A stretch of DNA of 64,000 nucleotides from CALJFL01 sp036961205 (lineage in GTDB: Bacteria; Pseudomonadota; Gammaproteobacteria; Pseudomonadales; Halieaceae). The stretch covers positions 42,526 to 106,525 of the forward strand of contig JBALVI010000009.1 in the NCBI GenBank assembly GCA_036961205.1, written 5' to 3'. Position numbers and translations under genes: made by a program. The notes under the pieces are model-generated. The model was not told the DNA's origin and did not search any database. It saw only the letters and a list, made by a program, of their open reading frames with translations. Below, in pieces: positions 8,090 through 16,370 of this stretch. Position 1 is the stretch's first letter; each line of letters opens with the position of its first letter.

Positions 8090-9316
8090 TCAACAACTAG
8101 GCACAGTCTCCAACTCGATATCCCTCTGCTCCCGCTTGATGCGCGACAACAAGGGCACCAGTACCAGAAGCATCAGCGGTGTAAAGATCAGCAACAGGCC
8201 GAACAGCGTTGGAACCATGCCGTAATGATCCAGGGCGAAGCCCAGCGTAGGACCGGAGACAATAAAGATCGCTCTTACTCCCAGGCTGACCATAGAATTC
8301 ACCGTCGCTCTAAAATCACCGGGAACTCTCCGATTCAAAGCGTCATAGAGCAACGTCATACTAATGCCTCGTGACACTTGCACCGCGAACCCAAACATTA
8401 CCCCGATCCAACCGCTACCCAGTGCCATGCCCAGCAAGCCAGCCAGCGGCAGTATAGCGACCAACACCAGCAGGCGGCGTGTCCCGAAGAACTTTTCCAG
8501 AGACGCTGCATAGCGCGCACCCAAGCTCACGGTCAGCGCGAAAGCCGCCCAAATGTAGCCGAAGCTGGTCAGCGGTACGCCCTGAATATCCCAGTACTTC
8601 TGGTAAATCCAGAACACGTGCACCGCCAGTAATCCAAACACTGCGATGGCGAAGGCTGTCCACAATACTACCGGCTTACCGAACAACAGCAGGCCCACAA
8701 TTTTCCGGGCGTTGCCGCGATGGTCGACCTCAGCGGCTGGTCGCGGAACCTCAACCAGGCTAAGGCCGATAATAAACGGCGCCAGTCCGGTGACCGCCTG
8801 TACCCACACGACCCAATCCATGGAGACCAGTAACAGCCAGCTGGCGACAATGCCAGCAACGCCAGATGCAGCCGCCTCTATGGATATCAGTCGGCTCAGT
8901 GATTTGCCCGCGCCAGCGCCACCGGGCTTACCATTTTTCTGCAGGTAAACCTCGGTGTCGTAAAGCAAGGCAAGGTCAGCGCCCGAGATAAGACTGAAGC
9001 CTACGCCGAGTATCATTTCGTAAACCAGAAACTCTACGAAAGTATCGGCCCAGAACAGCGAGAAAAATCCCACGGCATTAAGCGCGGAGCCTACCAGTAC
9101 CGCATTGCGTCGTCCCCAGATGTCTGCAATGTAACCGGACGGCACCTCACACAAGGCAATAGTTAGCGCGAAGGCGGCCTGAGTTTGCAATACCTGACTC
9201 ATAGACAGACCGTAGCCCTGCAGCAATGGCACGAATATCGGTATCACAACCATAAAGCTGTGAAAGAAGCCCATCACGTAGATGGCGGTAATGTTTTTTT
9301 CTAATGACCGGTTCAC
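8090..9316 (-). CDS. MFS transporter
   Basis: A major facilitator superfamily permease of about 408 residues with roughly 12 hydrophobic segments. It has an MFS motif-A-like loop after TM2 (GYIADIWGRRNAVLVGS) and TM segments running to the C-terminal FTPLMLLVLVPLL. I favour the GTG at 9316 (MNRSLEKNITAIYVMGFF) because AAGGTGAG lies about 8 bases upstream, whereas the in-frame ATG at 9352 has no evident ribosome site. The substrate is unknown; the family also includes drug and sugar exporters. The leader carries a strong intrinsic terminator (9374-9410) preceded by a small ORF, so expression may depend on read-through. Confidence 0.88.
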   Translation of the reverse strand: MNRSLEKNITAIYVMGFFHSFMVVIPIFVPLLQGYGLSMSQVLQTQAAFALTIALCEVPSGYIADIWGRRNAVLVGSALNAVGFFSLFWADTFVEFLVYEMILGVGFSLISGADLALLYDTEVYLQKNGKPGGAGAGKSLSRLISIEAAASGVAGIVASWLLLVSMDWVVWVQAVTGLAPFIIGLSLVEVPRPAAEVDHRGNARKIVGLLLFGKPVVLWTAFAIAVFGLLAVHVFWIYQKYWDIQGVPLTSFGYIWAAFALTVSLGARYAASLEKFFGTRRLLVLVAILPLAGLLGMALGSGWIGVMFGFAVQVSRGISMTLLYDALNRRVPGDFRATVNSMVSLGVRAIFIVSGPTLGFALDHYGMVPTLFGLLLIFTPLMLLVLVPLLSRIKREQRDIELETVPSC

Positions 9317-9373
9317 GGTACTCACCTTGTTGCAGCCGAGTACCCGGTTCATGGAGGAAAATCTTCTGGCAAG

Positions 9374-9410
9374 AAAAAAGGCCTCCGGAACTGGGTTCTC
9401 GGAGGCCTTT
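9374..9410 (-). terminator. Intrinsic terminator in the MFS leader (possible attenuator)
   Basis: On the minus strand, AAAGGCCTCCG pairs with CGGAGGCCTTT. An inner GAAC/GTTC pairing extends the stem around a CCA loop, and six T residues follow. The T-run supports minus-strand termination; the plus side has only three T. It ends about 22 bases before the ATG at 9352 and about 58 before the preferred GTG, so it sits directly in the path of transcription into the MFS gene. Confidence 0.8.
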
Positions 9411-9440
9411 ACGTTAAATTCTTAACTAATCAGAGCATCC

Positions 9441-9533
9441 TCAAACTACGCTACCTGCATACAGGCACGTCGACGGCACGTTAATGTAAACGTGTCGTTG
9501 CAGCGTTGTTTCCTGTTTAAAATGCATCGTCAT
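9441..9533 (-). CDS. Possible 30-codon leader peptide ORF upstream of the terminator
   Basis: A short ORF that starts at ATG 9533 (second ATG at 9527) and ends at TGA 9441, about 30 bases before the terminator stem. The peptide starts MTMHFKQETT and ends CLYAGSVV. No convincing Shine-Dalgarno is visible. Upstream, CGCAGA (9595-9600 side), TCTGCG (9572-9577 side) and CGCAGG (9561-9566 side) on the minus strand can form two mutually exclusive hairpins. A TTGACC resembling a -35 box lies at 9606-9611. Translation is unproven. The arrangement of ORF then terminator then gene is that of a peptide-controlled attenuator, or of an independent small-protein gene. Confidence 0.4.
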   Translation of the reverse strand: MTMHFKQETTLQRHVYINVPSTCLYAGSVV

Positions 9534-9678
9534 AAGCGTGGTTCGCGTTTGTCCTGATTGCCTGCGTTTATCGCAGAGCGCTATGTTCGGGGTTTCTGCG
9601 TTCAGGGTCAATTGCTATTACCCGGAGTGGGAAAATTTACTTTTAAAAGGTTGAGGCGGCTGTAACTATTCAAAGAAC

Positions 9679-10845
9679 TCATTTCGCCGGGAGGTTTTGG
9701 GCCATGAATCGCAGTATATTCTCACCCATCACTTTCCGAATTTCGGTTTCGGTAAAATTTTGAGCCAGCATTTCGGTGGTCAGATGTATCAGTTGTGATG
9801 TATCAAGCGGCGTGGTGACAGTGCCGTCGAAGTCGGAGCCCAGCGCTACGTGATCTTCGCCCACCAAATCTATGCCGTAGCGGATCGCACTGACAATACT
9901 GGCGACGCTGGTTTCGCAGACCGCTAAATCCCAATAGCCTACCCCCATCAAGCCACCAGCTGCGGCGATTTCCTGCATCAGTTCATCGTTGATGTTTCGT
10001 GGGCTTTGGCAGTGACCATAAAATCCGGTGTGGCTGACAATTAATGGTCGACTACTTCGTGCGAGAACCTCGCTCACTACCGCAGGTGAAGAATGGGCCA
10101 CATCGATAATGATTTCCTTTTCGATCATTCTATCAACCGCATTGCGACCAAATTCAGTGAGTCCGTCACCGCTGAGTCCGTGCAGTGAGCCACCCAACTT
10201 GTTATCGAAAAAATGCTGCAAGCTCATCACCCGAAAACCCGCGTCAAACAGTTCGTCGATAGCGGTCAATTCTCCGTCCAGTGCGTGCGAACCTTCGGTG
10301 CCAATAATACCGCCTATTATTTGGCTGCCTGAGGCACGGGTGGCCAGTAGACTGGTCAGGTCGCTCCTATCCAGAATCAAACTGAATTCTTCAGGAGCAC
10401 GTGCAGCAAGCTCGTGTAGCACTGATGCCTGGTGAATGGCGCGCTGCTTCCGACTATTCCAGGTAGCCATGGGCCAGCGCTGGGCGATTGCCAGGATGGT
10501 AATTGTGTCCAGCGCATCAGCCGAATTTCGTTCGGCGTTCAAACCCAGGGGAGACTTGGTGACGGTGGTGAAAACCTGGAGGGCCACATTACCTTCCCGC
10601 AAGCGCGGTATATCCACTTGGCCGCGGTTACCACGTTCTAACAGGTCACGCTGCCATAAGGTGCTGTCAGCGTGTAAGTCTCCGATCTGTAGCGACTCAT
10701 GGAGTTTGATGGCGGCCGGCGTTGGCTGGCGAAAATCAACGGGCAGTACTTTGTTCATTGAGGACTCGAACATGCCGGGAGCGAACGTAAAGAAAAGACC
10801 GATTAACACTGCCAAAATGACTAGCGGGGAGAGGGCACCCTTCAT
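9679..10845 (-). CDS. Membrane dipeptidase (peptidase M19), membrane-anchored
   Basis: A 388-residue M19 (renal dipeptidase-like) zinc hydrolase that cleaves dipeptides, including D-residue and Cys-Gly types in the family. GDLHADS gives the HxD zinc pair (His58, Asp60); GTEGSHALDG carries the bridging Glu; VDVAHSS-type and VSHTGFYG segments supply the later His ligands; GSDFDG is the conserved C-terminal motif. Residues 5-24 form one hydrophobic segment, likely an N-terminal anchor facing the periplasm. It is divergent from the acylase lipoprotein at 10993 across 147 bases. A second M19 gene lies at 25280. Confidence 0.92.
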   Translation of the reverse strand: MKGALSPLVILAVLIGLFFTFAPGMFESSMNKVLPVDFRQPTPAAIKLHESLQIGDLHADSTLWQRDLLERGNRGQVDIPRLREGNVALQVFTTVTKSPLGLNAERNSADALDTITILAIAQRWPMATWNSRKQRAIHQASVLHELAARAPEEFSLILDRSDLTSLLATRASGSQIIGGIIGTEGSHALDGELTAIDELFDAGFRVMSLQHFFDNKLGGSLHGLSGDGLTEFGRNAVDRMIEKEIIIDVAHSSPAVVSEVLARSSRPLIVSHTGFYGHCQSPRNINDELMQEIAAAGGLMGVGYWDLAVCETSVASIVSAIRYGIDLVGEDHVALGSDFDGTVTTPLDTSQLIHLTTEMLAQNFTETEIRKVMGENILRFMAQNLPAK

Positions 10846-10992
10846 GATTTACTCCGGAGTTTCTTATGCCAAGCAGGGTATCTATTTTAACATCATTTTG
10901 ATCCCGGATTGGTTCAACTACGTACATCATTCACAGACGTTTTTTCGTAGTAGTTGATACCCTATAAAAATATTAATCAGGACGTGTTTGGA

Positions 10993-13443
10993 ATGCTTAA
11001 AATTTGTACTCTTGCTTTGTTATCTGTGCTCACCCTTACCGCCTGTGGCGACTCGAACAATCGATCGAGCTCACCTGTGGTAGAGCCTCCAGAACCTACA
11101 CTGACCTATTCTGCTGAGGTCAGGCGCACCGAATACGGTATTCCACATATTAAAGCAGATGATTGGGGCAGTCTGGGATATGGCTTTGGTTACGCCTACG
11201 CTCAGGATAATTTTTGTGTGGTAATGCGTGAGATTATTATCACTACCGGCCGCTCCGCCGAAGCCTTCGGCGAAGAAGAGGGCAGCACTAATTCAGATTT
11301 CCTGCTGCGATTTATCAATGGGGACAAAGCAGAGTTCAAGGAGCAGTTTTTTGATCAGCTGCCGCAGTACGCCAAAGATCTCTCTGAAGGTTACGTCGCG
11401 GGCCTAAATCGCTATCTGGACGAAACCGGAGTCGACAATCTGCCTGAAGGAGACTTCGGCTGCCGTGGGGCCGATTGGGTTGCACCTATCGATGTGGTTG
11501 ATTTAGCCCTGTATCTGCGCAGGCAGGCCTTGCGTGGCAGTTCTACCCAGGGGATTTTTCAGGATGCGATATTGTCGGTGAGCGGGCCGGACGGGCAACT
11601 GGCAGCGTCGACCGTCAACACTGCACAGATTGCAAGATCGCCCGGTCTGGCGGAGATGGCGGCTGAATTGAGCAGTACCGAGCTGGGCAGCAATGGCCTG
11701 GTGCTCGGTCGCGATGCGACTCAGGATGGCAGTGGCATGTTACTGGGCAACCCCCATCAACCCTGGTTTGGTGACGGCGCCTGGTACATGGCGCATCTTA
11801 CTCTGCCTGGGGAATACGACGTCGCGGGCGCTTCGCTGCAGGGCTTTCCTTTTATCGGTATTGGTTTCAATCAGGATTTAGCCTGGACTCACACGGTCTC
11901 ATTTGCCAATCGCTTCAGCCTTTACGAGCTTAAGCTCAATCCGGATAACCCACTGGAATACGAGTTTGATGGTGAATGGCGTGAGATCAACGCCGAAGAG
12001 ATCACCATCAAGGTCAAGCTGGAAGATGGTTCGCTTGAGGACCGATCTTTTACGGTTTACAGCTCGCATTTCGGTCCCATCGTTAACCTGGGCGGTCTTG
12101 AGCCCTTGCTCAATGGCTGGCCAATGTTCACCGGTACGGTGTTGTCCTTTCGCGATGCCAATCTATTTACTGGCGTGCGCAGTGTTCAGCAGTGGATTGA
12201 GAAAGCACAGCAAACCAACATTGAGGACTATCGCGAATCTCTGAATATCATTGGCAACCCTGTTTTCCACGATCTTGCCGCCGATCGTCATGGTCAGGCA
12301 TTTTATGGCGAGGTATCGGCGGTTCCATTTATTACTCAGGAGCAGCTGGATACCTGTGTCAAAGGTATCGTCGGCCCGTTGCTGGCGACAGCGACGACTA
12401 ACATAATTATCACTCTGGATGGCTCCGATTCTGGCTGCGAGTGGGGCGACGATCCGGAAGCGCCTGCAGGCAGCAATCTCTATAGCAGCGGTAAGCTACC
12501 GCAGCTTCAGACCACCGACTATGCCAGTAACAGCAACAATAGTTACTGGCTTAGTGATGCCAATAATCCTCTGGAAGGGTTCCCGACTATTATGGGGCCG
12601 TTGGGATATGAAGGTTTACAGCAATTTCTGCGTACCCGCCTTGGTCATCAGATGGTAGCCCAGCGTAAGACGGCGAGCGATGGGCTGGACGACAGTCCAT
12701 TGTTCACGCTCGAGAATCTAAAAGACATGATGTATCTAAATCGGGTCTATGGCGCTGATCTGGTGTTGGATGATGTCCTTGGAGTGTGTGCTACCGAAGC
12801 CGCTGTCGATGTTCAGTCGGCGTGCGAGGTATTAGCCGACTGGGACAGAAAGGCTGACCTGGACAGCCGTGGCATGCAGGTGTTTACAGAGTTCTGGCGT
12901 GCCATACGCGAGGAATTCGCTGGCTTTCAAGGTGTCGTAGAAAGTGATGAGTTCTGGTTAGTCGATTTCAATCCTGATGACCCGGTGAATACACCGGCAG
13001 GCATCGATCTGGAAATCCCCGCCAATCATGGCAGGGTGATATCCGGACTAAGCTACGCGATCGACAGATTGACCACAGCCGGCGTATCTCTGGATGCACC
13101 CTGGGGCGAGGTACAGTATCTGCAACGCAACGCTGAAAATGTGCCAATTCACGGTGGCGATGGCAACGCGGGAGTTTATGGTGCTATCGGTGTCGGTTTG
13201 TCAGAAGGCGGCTATATCAACCCGAACGGCGGTAACTCGTATATACAAGCGGTAACCTGGGATGAAACTGTGTGCCCAATCGCCGACGTTATTCTGGTCC
13301 CATCTCAGTCCACCGACCCCGAGTCCCCTCATTTTGCGGATCAGACCAAGCTCTATTCGAGCAAGGAATGGATTCGCTTCCCCTTCTGTGAGGACGAAAT
13401 TGTGGCAAATCAGATTGGCGAAACTCTGGTGCTTGAGGAATAA
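10993..13443 (+). CDS. Penicillin acylase / AHL acylase family Ntn-hydrolase, lipoprotein
   Basis: An 816-residue S45-family acylase that should hydrolyse an amide (beta-lactam, acyl-homoserine lactone or lipopeptide type). The start at 10993 gives a clean lipoprotein signal, MLKICTLALLSVLTLTAC, with AGGA about 10 bases upstream; an in-frame ATG at 10954 has none. The mature N-terminus begins RRTEYGIPHIKADDWGSLGYGFGYAYAQD, a family hallmark. The predicted autocatalytic cleavage leaves Ser at about residue 233 (LGSNGLVLG) as the beta-chain N-terminal nucleophile. VPIHGGDGNAGVYGA is the conserved late motif. It is closer in style to PvdQ/aculeacin acylases than to penicillin G acylase. The substrate is not determinable from sequence. 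Confidence 0.9.
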   Translation: MLKICTLALLSVLTLTACGDSNNRSSSPVVEPPEPTLTYSAEVRRTEYGIPHIKADDWGSLGYGFGYAYAQDNFCVVMREIIITTGRSAEAFGEEEGSTNSDFLLRFINGDKAEFKEQFFDQLPQYAKDLSEGYVAGLNRYLDETGVDNLPEGDFGCRGADWVAPIDVVDLALYLRRQALRGSSTQGIFQDAILSVSGPDGQLAASTVNTAQIARSPGLAEMAAELSSTELGSNGLVLGRDATQDGSGMLLGNPHQPWFGDGAWYMAHLTLPGEYDVAGASLQGFPFIGIGFNQDLAWTHTVSFANRFSLYELKLNPDNPLEYEFDGEWREINAEEITIKVKLEDGSLEDRSFTVYSSHFGPIVNLGGLEPLLNGWPMFTGTVLSFRDANLFTGVRSVQQWIEKAQQTNIEDYRESLNIIGNPVFHDLAADRHGQAFYGEVSAVPFITQEQLDTCVKGIVGPLLATATTNIIITLDGSDSGCEWGDDPEAPAGSNLYSSGKLPQLQTTDYASNSNNSYWLSDANNPLEGFPTIMGPLGYEGLQQFLRTRLGHQMVAQRKTASDGLDDSPLFTLENLKDMMYLNRVYGADLVLDDVLGVCATEAAVDVQSACEVLADWDRKADLDSRGMQVFTEFWRAIREEFAGFQGVVESDEFWLVDFNPDDPVNTPAGIDLEIPANHGRVISGLSYAIDRLTTAGVSLDAPWGEVQYLQRNAENVPIHGGDGNAGVYGAIGVGLSEGGYINPNGGNSYIQAVTWDETVCPIADVILVPSQSTDPESPHFADQTKLYSSKEWIRFPFCEDEIVANQIGETLVLEE

Positions 13444-13468
13444 TACCGCCTTGTTTTTTTACCTGTTG

Positions 13469-13492
13469 GCGCAGTCAAAGTCTCGACTGCGC
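13469..13492. terminator. Hairpin after the acylase gene, no U-tract
   Basis: GCGCAGTC (13469-13476) and GACTGCGC (13485-13492) form an 8-bp stem with an 8-base loop, 26 bases after the acylase stop. The downstream bases are TGTTGC, so a U-tract is absent. It may slow or end the acylase transcript before the next gene. Confidence 0.4.
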
Positions 13493-13516
13493 TGTTGCTA
13501 CTTACTGGAGTAATTA

Positions 13517-14626
13517 ATGACTGACAATAGTGTGCTTTTCCAACCGTTTACCTTGGGCAACTTAAGTCTGGCCAATCGTATTGTGATGGCGCCCATGACC
13601 CGCAACCTGTCGCCCAACAATGTGCCTGGCGACGACGTTGCTGAATACTACCGCCGCCGTGCTGCTGGTGGCACCGGGCTGATTATTACCGAGGGCACCT
13701 GTATTGATCACATCGCCGCCAGCGGCTACCCCGATGTACCTTATTTCCACGGCGAAGAGCGGCTTGAGGGCTGGCGCAAGGTCGTTGAGGCGGTCCATGC
13801 GGAGGGTGGCAAGATTGCCCCGCAACTATGGCACTGTGGCGGCATGCGTCGTGCTGGCACTCCACCTGAAGGTGAGGTAAACGGCTACACGCCTTCTGGC
13901 ATGAATATGCCGGGCAAGGTGAATCGCCACATTATGTCAAAGCAGGATATCGATGATGTAGTCCAGGCGTTTGCTCGTGGTGCTGCCCATGCCAAGGACC
14001 TGGGCTTTGACGCGGTTGAAATACACGGCGCCCACGGTTATCTCGTCGACCAGTTTTTCTGGGAAGGTACCAATCAGCGAGACGATGAATACGGTGGCAG
14101 CATCGAGAATCGCAATCGCTTTGCTGTTGAAGTGATCACAGCAGTGCGTGAGGCTGTCGGGCCTGAATTTACCATTCTGCTACGTTACTCACAGTGGAAG
14201 CAGCAGGACTACGCCGCTCGTCTGGCGCAGACGCCTGAGGAACTTGAACGCATCCTGCTGCCTCTCAGTGAAGCGGGGGTCGATATTTTCCATTGCTCAG
14301 CTCGCCGCTTCTGGGAGACCGAGTTCGAAGGAAGTGATCTGAATCTTGCGGGCTGGACACAAAAGATCACCGGCAAGCCAGCCATTACCGTCGGCAGTGT
14401 AGGTCTGAGCGCTGACTTTATCCCAGCGCCCGGGGAAACCACGTTCAAGGAGGCAGAGCCTGCCAGCCTTGATGAATTGCTGCGTCGTATGGATGCCGAT
14501 CAATTTGATCTGGTAGCGGTAGGGCGGGCGTTAATTGCCAACCCGGACTGGGCCAATACAGTGAAAGAGGGGCACTCCTCGGAGCTTCTGCCCTTTGAGA
14601 AGGAAATGCTTGAATCCTTGACCTAG
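13517..14626 (+). CDS. NADH:flavin oxidoreductase / Old Yellow Enzyme family
   Basis: A 369-residue FMN-dependent TIM-barrel ene-reductase. Family features are LFQPFTLGNLSLANRIVMAPMTRN at the N-terminus, QLWHCGGMRR near residue 105, the FDAVEIHGAHGYLVDQF segment, DEYGGSIENRNRF (substrate and FMN loop), and the C-terminal DLVAVGRALIANPDW. OYE enzymes reduce activated C=C bonds with NAD(P)H. The usual HxxH/N FMN-adjacent pair appears as IHGAHG. GGAG lies 8 bases upstream of ATG. It follows the acylase by 74 bases on the same strand, separated by a weak hairpin. Confidence 0.93.
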   Translation: MTDNSVLFQPFTLGNLSLANRIVMAPMTRNLSPNNVPGDDVAEYYRRRAAGGTGLIITEGTCIDHIAASGYPDVPYFHGEERLEGWRKVVEAVHAEGGKIAPQLWHCGGMRRAGTPPEGEVNGYTPSGMNMPGKVNRHIMSKQDIDDVVQAFARGAAHAKDLGFDAVEIHGAHGYLVDQFFWEGTNQRDDEYGGSIENRNRFAVEVITAVREAVGPEFTILLRYSQWKQQDYAARLAQTPEELERILLPLSEAGVDIFHCSARRFWETEFEGSDLNLAGWTQKITGKPAITVGSVGLSADFIPAPGETTFKEAEPASLDELLRRMDADQFDLVAVGRALIANPDWANTVKEGHSSELLPFEKEMLESLT

Positions 14627-14642
14627 GAGAGTCCAAGTTTCA

Positions 14643-14667
14643 GCGCTTGGGGAGAAGCGCCAAGCGC
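14643..14667. terminator. Hairpin between convergent genes, no U-tract
   Basis: GCGCTTGG (14643-14650) pairs with CCAAGCGC (14660-14667) around a 9-base loop. It lies in the 43-base gap where the OYE gene and the sulfotransferase gene converge. No T-run is present on either side. Confidence 0.4.
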
Positions 14668-14669
14668 AG

Positions 14670-16256
14670 CTACTCGTAGGAAATACTGTTTGCCTCAAAC
14701 ACGGCCCTGAGCTCACCTAGCCAGGGCTCGTAATGACGCCATCTATCTACCGCTCGCGTATACAATTTTTCCCTGACCTGTACTGAACTGGCGGTGGCTA
14801 CCGGGGCGGTATTGCTGTGAAATTCCAGGCATTGGGGTTCCCAGGGTAAGCCGCAGTGCGCTAGTAATTGTCGCGTCTGGGTTTCCGGCTCAGCCACCAC
14901 AGATTCATAGTGGATCTGAAAGAAGCTCTCTCCCAGGGTTGCTGCGTAGTGATCCATCAATTGGTGAAATTGAACGTAAAACTCGGCCGTATTTTTCAGA
15001 CTGTACGCGTAGTTGTAATAAGAGAAACTGGTTGAAAACAACTGACGATAATTGCTTAGGCAGGTGTCCATGGGATTGCGGCGCAGGCAGATAATTTTTG
15101 CTTTAGGCAGCGCTCTGGCGATCAATGGTGCATACATAAAGTTCAGCGGCATCTTGTCGATAAAATGTGCGCTATCGCCGGTAAGATGGCGAGTGGACTC
15201 GATATAGTCATTGCCCAGTTTGGTGAAGTCCAGGCGCGGTGACGCCTCGATTGTTTCTGCATCCAGAACCCAGTTTGATGCCGTTTGCAGTTGCCGTTTT
15301 ACCAGCAGGGAAAAGTTCGCCAGCTCCCCGGCAGATTCCACCAGTGAGTGGCTGGACAGTATTCGTTCAACAAGGGTTGTGCCAGTTCGCGGCATGCCGA
15401 CGATGAAAATCGGTTCATCGGATTCGCAATTGGATTGAGATGCCTTTTCCAACCTTAAAGGAAGCTCACGCAGGTGCGCGAATAAGCGGTGATTACTTTC
15501 CGATTGATCTTCCATTTTCTCGAGCTTCTTCGCTTTAGCCTGTTGCAGATACTCGAATGACAGCCCGTAGTCTGCCAGGTCTTCATGTTCCTTGGCCAGC
15601 GCGTGGCCTATATGCAAACGTGCATCCGAATCTTCTCCCAGACTTGGCCAGAGCGCTTTCAAACGCCCTATGTGGTTATCTTTGCTATTCATCTTGCGCA
15701 GCTGCGACAGAGAAGAATGGCTGCGATAATTATTCGGATCGAGTTCAATCGCACTCTCGTAGGCAGCTTCAGCTTGGTCAAATTGCCCAGAAAACTGCAG
15801 GCAAGACGCCAGATTATAGCGGTAGCTGACCGAATCTGGTTCCAGTTCGCAAGCCAACGTAAATCGGGGCAGGGCGCTCTTGTGTTGTCCCAGTCGGGAA
15901 TGAAGGACACCCAGCGTATCGTTTTGGTGTGCGGTTTTGAGTTTCTTATCCCTTAGCCCGGCTACGACAGCCTTGGCCTTCTCCTGCTTATTAAGTTCTA
16001 GCAGGCATTGAGCCTGAAACAACAGGTAGTCTGTATTATCTGCATCGAAGCCCAGGGCGCGCTGGATAATATCCTCGGCTTTCGCAATATTTTTATGCCG
16101 ATAGCTGATCAGAGCCATAATGAAATAGGCGTCTGCTGCACGCGGATCTTGCTTCAATACCGCCATAGCTAAGGCGTGAGCGCGCTCATACTGCTCATTC
16201 GCCAGGGCAGTGTGCGCGTCGTTTAAGTCTTTGCTGTGAGTCGCTTGACTCGACAT
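14670..16256 (-). CDS. TPR-repeat sulfotransferase family protein
   Basis: A 528-residue protein with several tetratricopeptide repeats in residues 1-200 (for example YRYNLASCLQFSGQFDQAEAAYESAIELDP) and a PAPS-dependent sulfotransferase domain from about 270 to the end. The 5'-phosphosulfate loop is FIVGMPRTGTTLVERI near residue 280. The 3'-phosphate region is ICLRRNPMDTCLSNYRQLF. HFIDKMPLNF is also typical of this class. It lacks a signal peptide. Proteins of this type may sulfate proteins or peptides bound by the TPRs, but substrates are largely unknown. It is downstream of a TonB receptor and an AspH-like fusion on the same strand, with a terminator at 16326 in between. Confidence 0.9.
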   Translation of the reverse strand: MSSQATHSKDLNDAHTALANEQYERAHALAMAVLKQDPRAADAYFIMALISYRHKNIAKAEDIIQRALGFDADNTDYLLFQAQCLLELNKQEKAKAVVAGLRDKKLKTAHQNDTLGVLHSRLGQHKSALPRFTLACELEPDSVSYRYNLASCLQFSGQFDQAEAAYESAIELDPNNYRSHSSLSQLRKMNSKDNHIGRLKALWPSLGEDSDARLHIGHALAKEHEDLADYGLSFEYLQQAKAKKLEKMEDQSESNHRLFAHLRELPLRLEKASQSNCESDEPIFIVGMPRTGTTLVERILSSHSLVESAGELANFSLLVKRQLQTASNWVLDAETIEASPRLDFTKLGNDYIESTRHLTGDSAHFIDKMPLNFMYAPLIARALPKAKIICLRRNPMDTCLSNYRQLFSTSFSYYNYAYSLKNTAEFYVQFHQLMDHYAATLGESFFQIHYESVVAEPETQTRQLLAHCGLPWEPQCLEFHSNTAPVATASSVQVREKLYTRAVDRWRHYEPWLGELRAVFEANSISYE

Positions 16257-16325
16257 AACTTTCTCATCTGCGGGTAACTAACTGAGGGAAAATTATCGCA
16301 GTTCCCGAGGCTTGCGCCCAGCCAT

Positions 16326-16353
16326 AAAAAAAGGGATGCCTGAGCATCCCTTT
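16326..16353 (-). terminator. Intrinsic terminator of the TonB receptor gene
   Basis: On the minus strand GGGATGCTCAGGCATCCC forms a 7-bp stem with a short loop, followed by seven T. It sits 18 bases after the stop of the TonB receptor. The sulfotransferase gene beyond it therefore probably has its own promoter or depends on read-through. Confidence 0.8.
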
Positions 16354-16370
16354 ATCTACAGCTTCACCAA

